From contig NZ_CP102355.1 of assembly GCF_009696685.2 (NCBI RefSeq), positions 2,343,501 through 2,407,500 of the forward strand: DNA of 64,000 nucleotides, written 5' to 3'. The first letter of the stretch is position 1. Every line of letters starts with the position of its first letter. The notes beneath the pieces were generated by a model. It did no database searches, was not told the DNA's origin, and saw only the letters and a program-made list of their open reading frames with translations. Below are positions 56,309-64,000 of the stretch, one piece after another. The translations under genes were made by a program, and so were the position numbers. The DNA comes from Paracoccus sp. SMMA_5_TC. Its GTDB lineage: Bacteria > Pseudomonadota > Alphaproteobacteria > Rhodobacterales > Rhodobacteraceae.

Positions 56309-58035
56309 CCGCCGCGGACCACCTGATCCTGGCGCCCATCCTGATCCCGATCCTCACCGGGGCCATCATGCTGTTCTACAGCGACACCGCCCGCCAGAAA
56401 AAGCTGGTGTTCGGACTGGTGGCGGTGGGGTTGACCTTTCTGGCCTCGGCCGAGTTGCTGGCCGATGTGAAATCCGCAACCGAGCGCGGCGGCACGGTTG
56501 TCGGCCTGTATCGGCTGGGGGACTGGCCGGTGCCGGTGGGGATCGTGCTGGTGCTGGACCGGCTGTCGGCGATGATGGTGATGCTGACCTCGTTGCTGGC
56601 GGCGCCGTCGCTGATCTATGCGGCGGCGGGCTGGCACGGCAAGGGACAGCATTATCACAGCATGTTCCAGTTCCTGCTGGCAGGGGTCAACGGGGCCTTC
56701 CTGACCGGCGACCTGTTCAACCTGTTCGTGTTTTTCGAGGTGATGCTGGCGGCCTCATACGGATTGATGCTGCATGGTTCGGGGCCCGAACGGATCAAGG
56801 CCGGCCTGCATTACATCGCCATCAACCTTGCCGCATCGCTGCTGTTCCTGATCGGGGTGGCGCTGGTCTATGGCACCACCGGCACGCTGAACATGGCCGA
56901 TGTGGCGCGCGCCCTGCACTGGCTGGATGACGAGCGCCGACTGCTGTTTCACGCCGCCGCGGGTTTCCTGGGGCTGGCCTTCCTGATCAAGGCGGCGGCC
57001 TGGCCGCTGTGCTTCTGGCTGCCGCCGACTTACGGCGTCGCCTCTGCGCCGGCCGCCGCGATCATGGCGATCATGACCAAGGTGGGGGTCTATGTGATCC
57101 TGCGGCTGTCGATGCTGGTCCTGGGGGTCGATGCCGGAATTTCGGCCGGTTTCGGCGCGCCTGTCCTGATCGTCGCCGGCATGCTGACCATGGGATATGG
57201 CATGGTCGGCCTGCTGGCCACCCCGCAACTGGCGCGCAAAGGGGGGTATCTGGCAATCCTGTCCTCGGGGACGGTGCTGACCGCCATCGGCTTTGCCCAG
57301 GCGGGTGGCGGTCCGGGCATCCTCAGCGGGGCGCTATTTTACATGATCGGCTCGACCGCGGCGGTTTCGGCATTCTTCCTGGTGGCCGAGCCGGTCAGCC
57401 GCGACGACCCGCGCAGTCAGGATGCCATCGATGGGTCCGAACCCGAACTGACGAACGCCACCTGGGCGCCGATGGGGCTGGACACGGTCGAGGATGCGCC
57501 CGCCCCGGCCAGCGAACGCACCGTCAGCTGGTTGACGATGACCGTGTGTTTCGCGTTGCTGGCGGCGATGCTGGCGGGGTTGCCGCCGCTGCCGGGCTTC
57601 ATCGGCAAGCTGGCGATCCTGCAAGGCATGTTCGGCGACAACATGGCGGCACAGGAGCGCCTGTCGCCGCTGCTATGGATATATTCGGGGCTGCTGATCG
57701 TCAGCGGCCTTGCGGTGCTGATCGGGCTGATGCGCTTTGGCATCCGCCGCTTTTGGGCCGATGAATCGGCGCCGCCGCGCATCTTGGCGCTGGAGCTGTT
57801 CCCGGTTCTGATCCTGCTCGGCATGATCGGCCTGCAGACCCTGCGGGCCGAGCCGCTGATGGCTTATGCCCGCGACACCGCCAGCGCGCTGTTGCAGCCC
57901 GGCGTCTATCGCAACGCGGTCCTGGTCGATGCCCAGGACGTGCGCGCCGCGCCCAAGGACAGTGCCGCGCCGCAAGTCGCCGCCCCCAGCCCGGGCGAGG
58001 CGGTTGGCCCCACACCGCCAGAGGAGGCGCGATGA
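56305..58035 (+). CDS. mrpD: Mrp antiporter subunit D (NuoN/M-like)
   Basis: The 576-residue protein has about 14 membrane helices. [20 protein letters not shown] holds the conserved Glu, and [20 protein letters not shown] the conserved Lys of the ion path. [20 protein letters not shown] and [17 protein letters not shown] are typical MnhD. An insertion of about 45 charged and Pro-rich residues (around 370-415) and a long Ala/Pro-rich C-terminal tail make it longer than the Bacillus subunit (about 490), common in alphaproteobacteria. Confidence 0.96.
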   Translation: MTAADHLILAPILIPILTGAIMLFYSDTARQKKLVFGLVAVGLTFLASAELLADVKSATERGGTVVGLYRLGDWPVPVGIVLVLDRLSAMMVMLTSLLAAPSLIYAAAGWHGKGQHYHSMFQFLLAGVNGAFLTGDLFNLFVFFEVMLAASYGLMLHGSGPERIKAGLHYIAINLAASLLFLIGVALVYGTTGTLNMADVARALHWLDDERRLLFHAAAGFLGLAFLIKAAAWPLCFWLPPTYGVASAPAAAIMAIMTKVGVYVILRLSMLVLGVDAGISAGFGAPVLIVAGMLTMGYGMVGLLATPQLARKGGYLAILSSGTVLTAIGFAQAGGGPGILSGALFYMIGSTAAVSAFFLVAEPVSRDDPRSQDAIDGSEPELTNATWAPMGLDTVEDAPAPASERTVSWLTMTVCFALLAAMLAGLPPLPGFIGKLAILQGMFGDNMAAQERLSPLLWIYSGLLIVSGLAVLIGLMRFGIRRFWADESAPPRILALELFPVLILLGMIGLQTLRAEPLMAYARDTASALLQPGVYRNAVLVDAQDVRAAPKDSAAPQVAAPSPGEAVGPTPPEEAR

Positions 58036-58520
58036 CCCGGTTGATCCCCCATCCGCTGATGTCGCTGGCCCTGGTGGTGATGTGGCTGTTCCTGACGGCG
58101 TTTTCGCCGGGTCATCTGGTGCTGGGCACGATCATCGCGCTGATTGCCGGCTGGGCGGTGGAATATCTGCATCCGCCGCGACCCCGCATCCGCCGCTGGT
58201 CGGCGATCCCGCAGCTGATGTGGGTTGTGGCGCGCGATATCCTGCGGTCGAATATCAGCGTCGCACGTGTGTTGTTGCTGGGGCCGAACCATCCGGCCTA
58301 TCATTCCGGGTTTGTCGAATTGGAATTGCAGCTGCGCGACCCCAACGCCATCGCGCTGCTAGCGGTCATCCTGTCGACCACCCCCGGCACCGCCTGGATC
58401 GAATACGAGCCCGAGGACGGACGCTTGCTGCTGCATGTCCTGGATCTGCGCAGCAGCGGCGACTGGCAGGAGTTTGTCCGCAACCGATACGAGACCCTGC
58501 TGATGGAGATTTTCGAATGA
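58032..58520 (+). CDS. mrpE: Mrp antiporter subunit E
   Basis: The 162-residue MnhE protein has two N-terminal membrane helices and a cytoplasmic domain with [20 protein letters not shown] and [20 protein letters not shown], the MnhE signature. It is needed for antiport activity and assembly. It overlaps mrpD and mrpF by four bases each (ATGA). Confidence 0.95.
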   Translation: MTRLIPHPLMSLALVVMWLFLTAFSPGHLVLGTIIALIAGWAVEYLHPPRPRIRRWSAIPQLMWVVARDILRSNISVARVLLLGPNHPAYHSGFVELELQLRDPNAIALLAVILSTTPGTAWIEYEPEDGRLLLHVLDLRSSGDWQEFVRNRYETLLMEIFE

Positions 58521-58798
58521 GCGTCCTGATCCTGAAGCTTGCCTTGGGCTACGCGCAGATCGCCCTGGTTCTGGCGCTGGGCCTGGCCTGCTGGCGTATG
58601 CTGCGCGGCCCGCGCGCGCAGGATCGGGTGCTGGGCCTCGATACCATGTATATCAATGCCATGCTGCTGTTTTTGGTCATCGGCATGGGCAATGGCACGG
58701 TGTTCTTTTTCGAGGGGGCGCTGGTCATCGCGGTTCTGGGCTTCGTCACCACCGTCTGCGCGGCCAAGTTCCTTATGCGCGGCGAGGTGATCGAATGA
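58517..58798 (+). CDS. mrpF: Mrp antiporter subunit F
   Basis: The 93-residue MnhF protein has three membrane helices and the [20 protein letters not shown] motif in the first loop, whose Gly-Pro and Asp-Arg are conserved. Its close packing between E and G (ATGA overlaps on both sides) and its size fit the family. Confidence 0.95.
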   Translation: MSVLILKLALGYAQIALVLALGLACWRMLRGPRAQDRVLGLDTMYINAMLLFLVIGMGNGTVFFFEGALVIAVLGFVTTVCAAKFLMRGEVIE

Positions 58799-59187
58799 CC
58801 CATCTTGAGCTGCTGCCGCCCTGGGCGGCCATCGTCATCGCGCTGTTCGTGACCATCGGTGCCAGCCTGACGCTGCTGGGCGGGATCGGGTTGATCCGGC
58901 TGAAAAGCTTCTATCAGCGGCTGCACGCGCCGACCTTGGGCTACAGCTATGGCACGTTCCTGATAATCCTCGCCTCGATGCTGATGTTTTCGCTGACCCA
59001 GACCAGGCCGGTGGTGCATGAGATGATGGTCGGCATCTTCATCATGCTGACGACGCCCATCACGCTGCTGATGCTGGGGCGGGCAGCCCTGCGGCGCGAC
59101 CGCGACCGCAAGCTGATGCATGACGAGGTGGTGCCGCCGCGCCACCCCGCCACTGCCCAGGATCAGCGCGATGACGCCAGCACCTGA
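58795..59187 (+). CDS. mrpG: Mrp antiporter subunit G
   Basis: This 130-residue MnhG/PhaG protein has [40 protein letters not shown] and [20 protein letters not shown], with three membrane helices and a charged tail. It closes the operon. Its last 25 bases overlap the convergent aroB 3' end, so no terminator fits between them. Confidence 0.95.
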   Translation: MTHLELLPPWAAIVIALFVTIGASLTLLGGIGLIRLKSFYQRLHAPTLGYSYGTFLIILASMLMFSLTQTRPVVHEMMVGIFIMLTTPITLLMLGRAALRRDRDRKLMHDEVVPPRHPATAQDQRDDAST

Positions 59188-60266
59188 CGCAACAGCGCCG
59201 GATCGACCTGGTCGGTGACGAAGGCCCGGCCAATGCCGTGCACTAGGATAAAGCGCAGCCGGCCGTCCTGCACCTTCTTGTCCTGCGCCATCAGGGCGAT
59301 CAGCGCCTCGTCATCGGGCAGATCGCCCGGAATGTCGCCGATGCGGCAGGGCAGGCCCATGGCGGCGAAATGCGCGGCGACCCGCGACGGCGCCTCTTGG
59401 CTACACAGGCCCATGCGCGCGGACAGTTCAAAAGCCAGTGTGCAGCCGATGGCCACCCCCTCGCCATGAAGCAGCCGCGCACCATAGCCGGTGGCCGATT
59501 CCAGCGCATGGCCGAAGGTATGCCCCAGGTTGAGCAGCGCCCGTTCGCCCTGTTCGGTTTCATCGCGCTGGACGATCCCTGCCTTCATGGCGACGGAATG
59601 GCGCACGGCCCGTTGCAGCTTGCCGGGATCATGCACCAGCCCCGGCCCGGCCTCTTCCAGCCAGGCAAAGAACGCCTCATCCCCCAGCAGGCCGTATTTC
59701 GCCACCTCGGCGTAACCTGCACGAAAATCGCGCGGGGTCAGGGTCTGCAGGACGTCGATGTCGGCCAGCACCAGCGATGGTTGATGAAAGGCTCCGATCA
59801 GGTTTTTCCCCTGCGGGCTGTTGATGCCGGTCTTGCCGCCCACGGAACTGTCCACCTGCGCCAGCAGGGTGGTGGGAATCTGCACGAAGCGCAGGCCACG
59901 GCGCAGGATCGCCGCGGCAAAACCCGCCAGATCGCCGATCACCCCGCCCCCCAGCGCGATCACCAGATCCTTGCGCTCGATGCGGCAGGACAGCAGCCAT
60001 TCGACGGCCCGGCCCAGTTCGGCCCAGGATTTGGTGGCCTCGCCCGCCGGCAAGGCCAGGGAACTGGCGGCAAGCCCTGCCTGCGCCAGCGATTGCTGCA
60101 GGCGCGGCAAATGCAGGCCCGCGACGGTCTCGTCGGTCAGGATCGCGACCCTTCGCGGACCGGCAAGGGCCCGGATTTCTTCCCCGGCCCGATCCAGCAG
60201 CCCTTGGCCGATGCGCACGTCATAGGATCGCGCATCCAGATCGACGCGCACGGTTTCGATGGTCAT
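59163..60266 (-). CDS. aroB: 3-dehydroquinate synthase
   Basis: The 367-residue enzyme has ALGGGVIGDLAGFAAAILRR (NAD site), QIPTTLLAQVDSSVGGKTGI and NLGHTFGHALESATGYGARL (zinc-binding His), with LLHGEGVAIGC after it. It turns DAHP into 3-dehydroquinate, step two of the shikimate pathway. Its ATG overlaps the aroK stop (ATGA), the classic aroK-aroB operon. Confidence 0.97.
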   Translation of the reverse strand: MTIETVRVDLDARSYDVRIGQGLLDRAGEEIRALAGPRRVAILTDETVAGLHLPRLQQSLAQAGLAASSLALPAGEATKSWAELGRAVEWLLSCRIERKDLVIALGGGVIGDLAGFAAAILRRGLRFVQIPTTLLAQVDSSVGGKTGINSPQGKNLIGAFHQPSLVLADIDVLQTLTPRDFRAGYAEVAKYGLLGDEAFFAWLEEAGPGLVHDPGKLQRAVRHSVAMKAGIVQRDETEQGERALLNLGHTFGHALESATGYGARLLHGEGVAIGCTLAFELSARMGLCSQEAPSRVAAHFAAMGLPCRIGDIPGDLPDDEALIALMAQDKKVQDGRLRFILVHGIGRAFVTDQVDPALLRQVLASSR

Positions 60267-60799
60267 GTCGCCTCCAGAATCGCCGGATCATGGGCGCGAA
60301 TGGCATCCATCACCCGGTTCGTCGTCTGATCGATGCTGTCGCCACGCCGTGCCGGCACGCGAATGGTCGCCAGTTCGTAAACCGGCCGGCGTTCGTTCAG
60401 CAGTCGTTCCAGCGTGCCGCGAGGATCGGGGGTTTGCAGCAACGGCCGCGTCGGCCTGCCCTTGACCCGTTGCCACAGCGTTTCCAGGTCGCAGTCCAGC
60501 CACACCGCCAGGCCGTGGCTGTCGATGGTCTCACGGTTCTGCGGCCGCATCCAGGCGCCCCCCCCGGTCGAGACGATGCCGCTGCCCGATTGCAGCACCC
60601 GCGCGAGTATTTCGGATTCGCGTGCGCGGAAGAATTCTTCGCCATCGCGGGCGAATATCTCGGGAATGGTCATCGCGGCGGCACGCTCGATCTCGGCATC
60701 GATGTCGGTGAATGGCCGGTGCAGCCGGCGCGACAATTCGCTGCCAATGGCCGTCTTGCCCGCCCCCATCATCCCGATCAGCACGATATTCCGCCGCAT
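60263..60799 (-). CDS. aroK: shikimate kinase
   Basis: The 178-residue kinase has IVLIGMMGAGKTAIGSELSR (Walker A), FTDIDAEIERAAAMTIPEIF (shikimate-binding Asp), FFRARESEILARVL and VSTGGGAWMRPQNRETI. It phosphorylates shikimate. The ATG at 60799 is chosen on family length. An in-frame start at 60955 would add 52 unmatched residues and overlap the divergent promoter region. Confidence 0.95.
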   Translation of the reverse strand: MRRNIVLIGMMGAGKTAIGSELSRRLHRPFTDIDAEIERAAAMTIPEIFARDGEEFFRARESEILARVLQSGSGIVSTGGGAWMRPQNRETIDSHGLAVWLDCDLETLWQRVKGRPTRPLLQTPDPRGTLERLLNERRPVYELATIRVPARRGDSIDQTTNRVMDAIRAHDPAILEAT

Positions 60800-60929
60800 C
60801 CCCGCCCCGGCAACCCATTCTGGAACCGAGGTGACTGATGGCGTGATCTTTCGCAAAATGCCATATATATTTCGCACGAACCGGCGACAGACCGGATTTA
60901 GACATGACATTGAGCAGAAGGGACATTTC

Positions 60930-61160
60930 ATGCGCTTGATCAAGACGGCAGCCATCCTGATGATTCTGGTGCTGCTGGGGCTTGTCGGATATGCCTATCT
61001 TGGCGACATGAGTTCCAAGCCGCGCGAAATGAGGATGCCCGTGCAACTGGATCTTGGCGCAAGCCCCCAGCCCTCGCCCGCCACGGGATCGGCCGAACCT
61101 GCGGCCAGCGCGGCACCACCCGCCCCTGCTGCGCAAGCGTCCCAAAATGATCTGGACTGA
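60930..61160 (+). CDS. 76-residue single-pass membrane protein, unrecognised
   Basis: The product starts MRLIKTAAILMILVLLGLVG, one membrane helix, then a short charged stretch (SSKPREMRMPVQLDLG). A Pro/Ala/Ser-rich tail (residues about 46-70), probably disordered, follows. It has a good AGAAGGGA site before the ATG. I do not recognise a family. The stop overlaps the next gene's start by 14 bases, so the two are translated together and may form a periplasmic or membrane complex. The 130 bases between aroK and this gene include an AT-rich tract (60861-60872) that may hold promoters for one or both directions. Confidence 0.72.
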   Translation: MRLIKTAAILMILVLLGLVGYAYLGDMSSKPREMRMPVQLDLGASPQPSPATGSAEPAASAAPPAPAAQASQNDLD

Positions 61161-62769
61161 TATCCGTCCGCTGATGTTCGCGGCACTGGCGGCCGCGATG
61201 GGCATGGCACCCGCCGCCCAGGCCCGGCCACCTCTATCCGCCAGCGACTGGTTATCGGGCAGCGTCCAGGCTCCGGGCACGGTGTCCGCGTGGCGCCCCG
61301 GCGACCCGCGCCCGGCCGAGACTCAGCGCCGCAGCAAGGACCAGATCGCCCGATCAGGGGCTGTCGAACCGGTCGGCGTGACCCGCCTGGGTGAAGGCAA
61401 TCCCGATGGCAAGGGCACGGTCTCGCCCCGCGCGGCCGGCCTGCCGGCCGATCTTTGGGGTGACAGCGAGGTGCAGACGCTTGTTCGGCTGATCCGCGCC
61501 TCGAACCCGCGACTGCCGTCCTTGCGCCGGCTGGAACGGCGTTTGCTCGCCGCGCAATTGAATCCTCCGCGCACCCAGGCGGGCGAGGAAGGTCAGCTGT
61601 TCCTGGCGCGGGTGGACAAGCTGCTGGACATGGGTGCGACCGGCGCAGCCAAGGAGTTGTTGCGCACTGCCGGCCCTGGCGACCCCGAACGTTTTCGCCG
61701 CCTGTTCGATATTGCGCTGCTCTCTGCCGACGAAGCGCAGGCCTGCGAGGTGATGGACCGCACGCCGGGCGTGGCGCCCAGTTTTTCGGCGCGCATCTTC
61801 TGCCTGGCCTATAGCGGCGACTGGGCCGCCGCCGCGCTGGTCTTTCACGGCGCAGAGATGATGGGCCAGTTGCCGCCCGACATGGCCCCCCTGCTGGCGC
61901 GTTACCTGGATGACGCCTATGCCGACACCGTCGAAGACCTGCCGCCGCCGCAGGTGGTCACGCCACTGCATCTGCGTTTGCATGAGGCGATCGGGCAACC
62001 GCTGCCATCGGGCAGTCTGCCGCTGCCTTTCGCGCTGGCCGATCTGGGCGAGAACGGCGGCTGGAAGGCACAGCTGGATGCTGCGGAACGCCTGGCGCGG
62101 GCGGGTGCGATTCCGGCATCACAGCTGCGCGCCATCTATCTGGCGCAGAAGCCGGCAGCTTCGGGCGGGGTCTGGGACCGAGCGGCAGCAATCCAGGCGT
62201 TGGCCGATGCGCTGGCCTCGCGTCAGGATGAACAGATCGGGCCGGCCCTGATCCGGGCTTTCGACAGCATGGTTGCGGCCGGGCTTGGCCCGGCGCTTGC
62301 CGACATGGTCGGCGCCGAGGTTGGTGGATTGAATCTGCCCGATCGCGCTGGCCAGATTGCCTTGTGGCTGGCGTTACAGGCAGGTCAGGCGCAGGTCGTT
62401 CAGGCCACACCCCAAGGCGCCAGCCCCCTCGACGTCTGGTTGCTGGGATTCGCCCAGGGCGAGCCGGCATCTGCCCCCCCGACCGCTGACCGCCCGGCGG
62501 CCGAGCAGCTTTTTCCCGCGTTTCTGGGCCCATCGGAACGAAATGTCCCCGAAACGACTGCACGGCTGATTGTTGCAAACCGTCGTGGCGAGGCGTTGTT
62601 GCAGGCCATGGCCGATGTCGATGCGGGGCTGGATGGCGACCTGGCGCGCGCAGCGCAGGGGTTGCGGGTGCTGCGGGTGCTGGGACAGCAGGAAATCGCG
62701 CGCCAAGCCGCCGTCGAGTTGATTCTGGCGCCCGATCTTATGGGCGCACCGGGTGGCAAGACGCCATGA
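61147..62769 (+). CDS. 540-residue exported helical-repeat protein, unrecognised
   Basis: The protein starts MIWTDIRPLMFAALAAAMGM with a signal peptide (cleavage likely after AQA, residue about 26). It has a Ser/Arg/Pro-rich linker (residues about 30-95) and a long all-helical region rich in Ala/Leu/Arg (about 100-530) of the kind formed by solenoid repeats. No catalytic motif is visible. I recall similar unnamed proteins upstream of xerD in Rhodobacterales, but no function. It overlaps the small membrane gene by 14 bases and xerD by 4 (ATGA), so all three are co-translated. Confidence 0.75.
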   Translation: MIWTDIRPLMFAALAAAMGMAPAAQARPPLSASDWLSGSVQAPGTVSAWRPGDPRPAETQRRSKDQIARSGAVEPVGVTRLGEGNPDGKGTVSPRAAGLPADLWGDSEVQTLVRLIRASNPRLPSLRRLERRLLAAQLNPPRTQAGEEGQLFLARVDKLLDMGATGAAKELLRTAGPGDPERFRRLFDIALLSADEAQACEVMDRTPGVAPSFSARIFCLAYSGDWAAAALVFHGAEMMGQLPPDMAPLLARYLDDAYADTVEDLPPPQVVTPLHLRLHEAIGQPLPSGSLPLPFALADLGENGGWKAQLDAAERLARAGAIPASQLRAIYLAQKPAASGGVWDRAAAIQALADALASRQDEQIGPALIRAFDSMVAAGLGPALADMVGAEVGGLNLPDRAGQIALWLALQAGQAQVVQATPQGASPLDVWLLGFAQGEPASAPPTADRPAAEQLFPAFLGPSERNVPETTARLIVANRRGEALLQAMADVDAGLDGDLARAAQGLRVLRVLGQQEIARQAAVELILAPDLMGAPGGKTP

Positions 62770-63752
62770 CGCGGCATGGATTGGGCGATCAGGGGCGGGT
62801 TTCGGCCTTTCTGGACGCTCAGGCGGCCGAGGCAGGGGCAGCGCGCAATACGTTGCTGGCCTATGGACGCGACCTGTCGGACCTGCTGGACTGGCTGTCG
62901 GGTCAAGGCGTTGGTCTGCTGAAGATCACGCGGGAGATGATCGAGGATTACCTGTCCCACTGCGCTGCGCAGGGCCTGTCGCGCGCAACGCGCGCCCGCA
63001 GGCTGTCCGCAATCCGCCAGTTCTGTCGCTTTGCGCTGGAAGAAGGTTGGCGCGACGACGATCCGGCCATTCGCATCAGCGGTCCTGGTCGCGCACAGCG
63101 TCTGCCGCGCACGCTGAGCCGGGCAGAGGTGCAGGCGATGCTGGATGCGGTGCCTCGCCTGGGACGCAGCGCGGCCGAGCGCAGCCGGAATGCCGCGCTG
63201 ATCGAACTGATCTATGCAACCGGCATGCGGGTCAGCGAACTGGTGACGCTGCCGATCAGTGCTTGCCGCGGCGATCCGCAATTGTTGCTGATCCGCGGCA
63301 AGGGGGGCAAGGAACGCTTGGTGCCCCTGAACGACCCGGCGCGACGGGCGCTGGCGGATTGGATCGCGCATCGCGACCAGTCCCCGCCTGACAGCCCGCT
63401 GGGCAGGCTGGTCGCCGGCAAGGGCGCAAGATGGCTGTTTCCCGCCAGCGGACGCGAAGGGCACATGACCCGGCAGGCGATGAACGGGCTTTTGCGCCAG
63501 CTGGCGCTGGCCGCCGGCATCGATCCATCGCGGGTGTCGCCGCATGTGATGCGCCATGCCTTTGCCACCCATCTGCTCGAGGGCGGCGCCGATCTGCGGG
63601 TCATCCAGTCACTGCTTGGCCACGCCGATCTGGGAACGACCGAAATCTATACCCATGTGCTGGACGCGCGGATGCGTGATCTGGTGCTGAACCATCATCC
63701 GCTGGCGGCGCCGCCCGCCAAGGACCGCGAAGACCAGACAGGCAGCGCCTGA
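62766..63752 (+). CDS. xerD: site-specific tyrosine recombinase XerD
   Basis: The 328-residue recombinase has an N-terminal SAM-like core-binding domain (residues about 8-95) and a catalytic domain with the full set: Arg155 (ATGMRVSEL), Lys179 (RGKGGKER), His260 and Arg263 (SPHVMRHAFATHLLEGGADL), His286 (LLGHADLGTTEIYTHV) and nucleophile Tyr295. With XerC it resolves chromosome dimers at dif. I see no dif-like site near it. It is not flanked by integrase-type attachment repeats, so it is the housekeeping enzyme and not a mobile-element integrase. Confidence 0.94.
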   Translation: MTRHGLGDQGRVSAFLDAQAAEAGAARNTLLAYGRDLSDLLDWLSGQGVGLLKITREMIEDYLSHCAAQGLSRATRARRLSAIRQFCRFALEEGWRDDDPAIRISGPGRAQRLPRTLSRAEVQAMLDAVPRLGRSAAERSRNAALIELIYATGMRVSELVTLPISACRGDPQLLLIRGKGGKERLVPLNDPARRALADWIAHRDQSPPDSPLGRLVAGKGARWLFPASGREGHMTRQAMNGLLRQLALAAGIDPSRVSPHVMRHAFATHLLEGGADLRVIQSLLGHADLGTTEIYTHVLDARMRDLVLNHHPLAAPPAKDREDQTGSA

Positions 63753-63773
63753 GCCCTGCCCGTCCGGCTGCTC

Positions 63774-64000
63774 TCAGTGGTCGGCCATGCTGGCAGCGCG
63801 CTTGGCGTCCTCGATGCTGCCGCCGGTGCCGTTGAAATAGGCGTTCAGCCCGACAGCCGCGATTGTCGCCAGCAGAATCCCCGATTCGATCAGCGGATGA
63901 ATGGCATGCGGCATCCATTGCTTGAAGTCGGGCGCCAACAGCGGGATCATGCCAAAGCCCAGCGATACCGCCACTACGAACAGGTTGTTGCGATTTCCTG
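63774..64000 (-). CDS. NCS2-family purine/uracil permease, C-terminal end only
   Basis: Reading minus from the window edge gives NRNNLFVVAVSLGFGMIPLL, then PHAIHPLIESGILLATIAAV and a short polar tail ending at 63774. This is the last part of a nucleobase-cation symporter-2 (xanthine/uracil/urate permease), covering its final membrane segments; the N-terminal portion lies beyond 64000. It would import nucleobases. It is convergent with xerD, 21 bases apart. Confidence 0.82.
   Translation of the reverse strand, partial: GNRNNLFVVAVSLGFGMIPLLAPDFKQWMPHAIHPLIESGILLATIAAVGLNAYFNGTGGSIEDAKRAASMADH

Noticed and set aside
62766..63752. The tyrosine recombinase as an integrase of a mobile element
   Set aside because: Sequence and length fit XerD. 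There are no attachment repeats, tRNA junction or phage/plasmid genes around it.

Overview
This is a GC-rich chromosomal window from an alphaproteobacterium, most likely a member of the Rhodobacterales (Paracoccus/Rhodobacter group). The evidence is gene content and order: an NDUFS4-type complex I accessory subunit, a type 2 heme A synthase, the short form of prolyl-tRNA synthetase, an Mrp (Pha-type) antiporter with fused A and B subunits, an hda-ppk-ppx cluster, and aroK-aroB divergent from xerD. Nearly all of it is coding. No gap exceeds about 175 bases, and I see no insertion sequence, prophage or CRISPR array.

Layout. 1-3.6 kb: a truncated GNAT gene, rpmA-rplU, a family III CoA-transferase/racemase, tRNA-Val and a beta-hydroxyacid dehydrogenase, all on the minus strand. 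3.7-7.2 kb (plus): a penicillin-acylase-family hydrolase with a displaced nucleophile and a nucleoside hydrolase. 7.3-16.4 kb (minus): the envelope/translation cluster pyrH-frr-uppS-cdsA-dxr-rseP-bamA-ompH, ending in a cupin gene broken by an in-frame stop at codon 13. 16.5-25 kb: miaA, an AraC regulator, rlmE and a Ppx/GppA protein, a 54-residue membrane protein coupled to a VWA protein, an M48 protease, and an overlapping membrane hydrolase/cytochrome P450 pair. 25-36 kb: M32 carboxypeptidase, ctaA, trmJ, a ThiE-like protein, guaA, the NDUFS4-like gene, uvrB, a small I78 lipoprotein, an orphan ParA, an ABM protein and a dipeptidase. 36-43.7 kb: ppx, ppk, hda and a PerM-type permease (minus), then proS (plus).

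43.7-53 kb is the accessory-looking part: nine plus-strand genes, many overlapping. The first three are Gmd, a GDP-fucose-synthase-family enzyme and a ColD-type PLP dehydratase carrying His in place of the catalytic Lys. Together they predict GDP-L-colitose synthesis. They are followed by a membrane-anchored CE2-like SGNH esterase, a GT61 glycosyltransferase, a hexapeptide acyltransferase, and a tight trio of AMP-forming ligase, acyl carrier protein and group IV PLP decarboxylase. I read the trio as a cassette that loads an amino acid on a carrier protein and decarboxylates it there, perhaps to decorate the surface glycan. This is the best candidate in the window for an undescribed system.

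53-59.2 kb is a complete Mrp antiporter operon (AB fusion, C, D, E, F, G). 59.2-64 kb holds aroB-aroK (minus), two unrecognised envelope-type genes overlapping into xerD (plus), and the C-terminal end of an NCS2 purine/uracil permease that runs out of the window.
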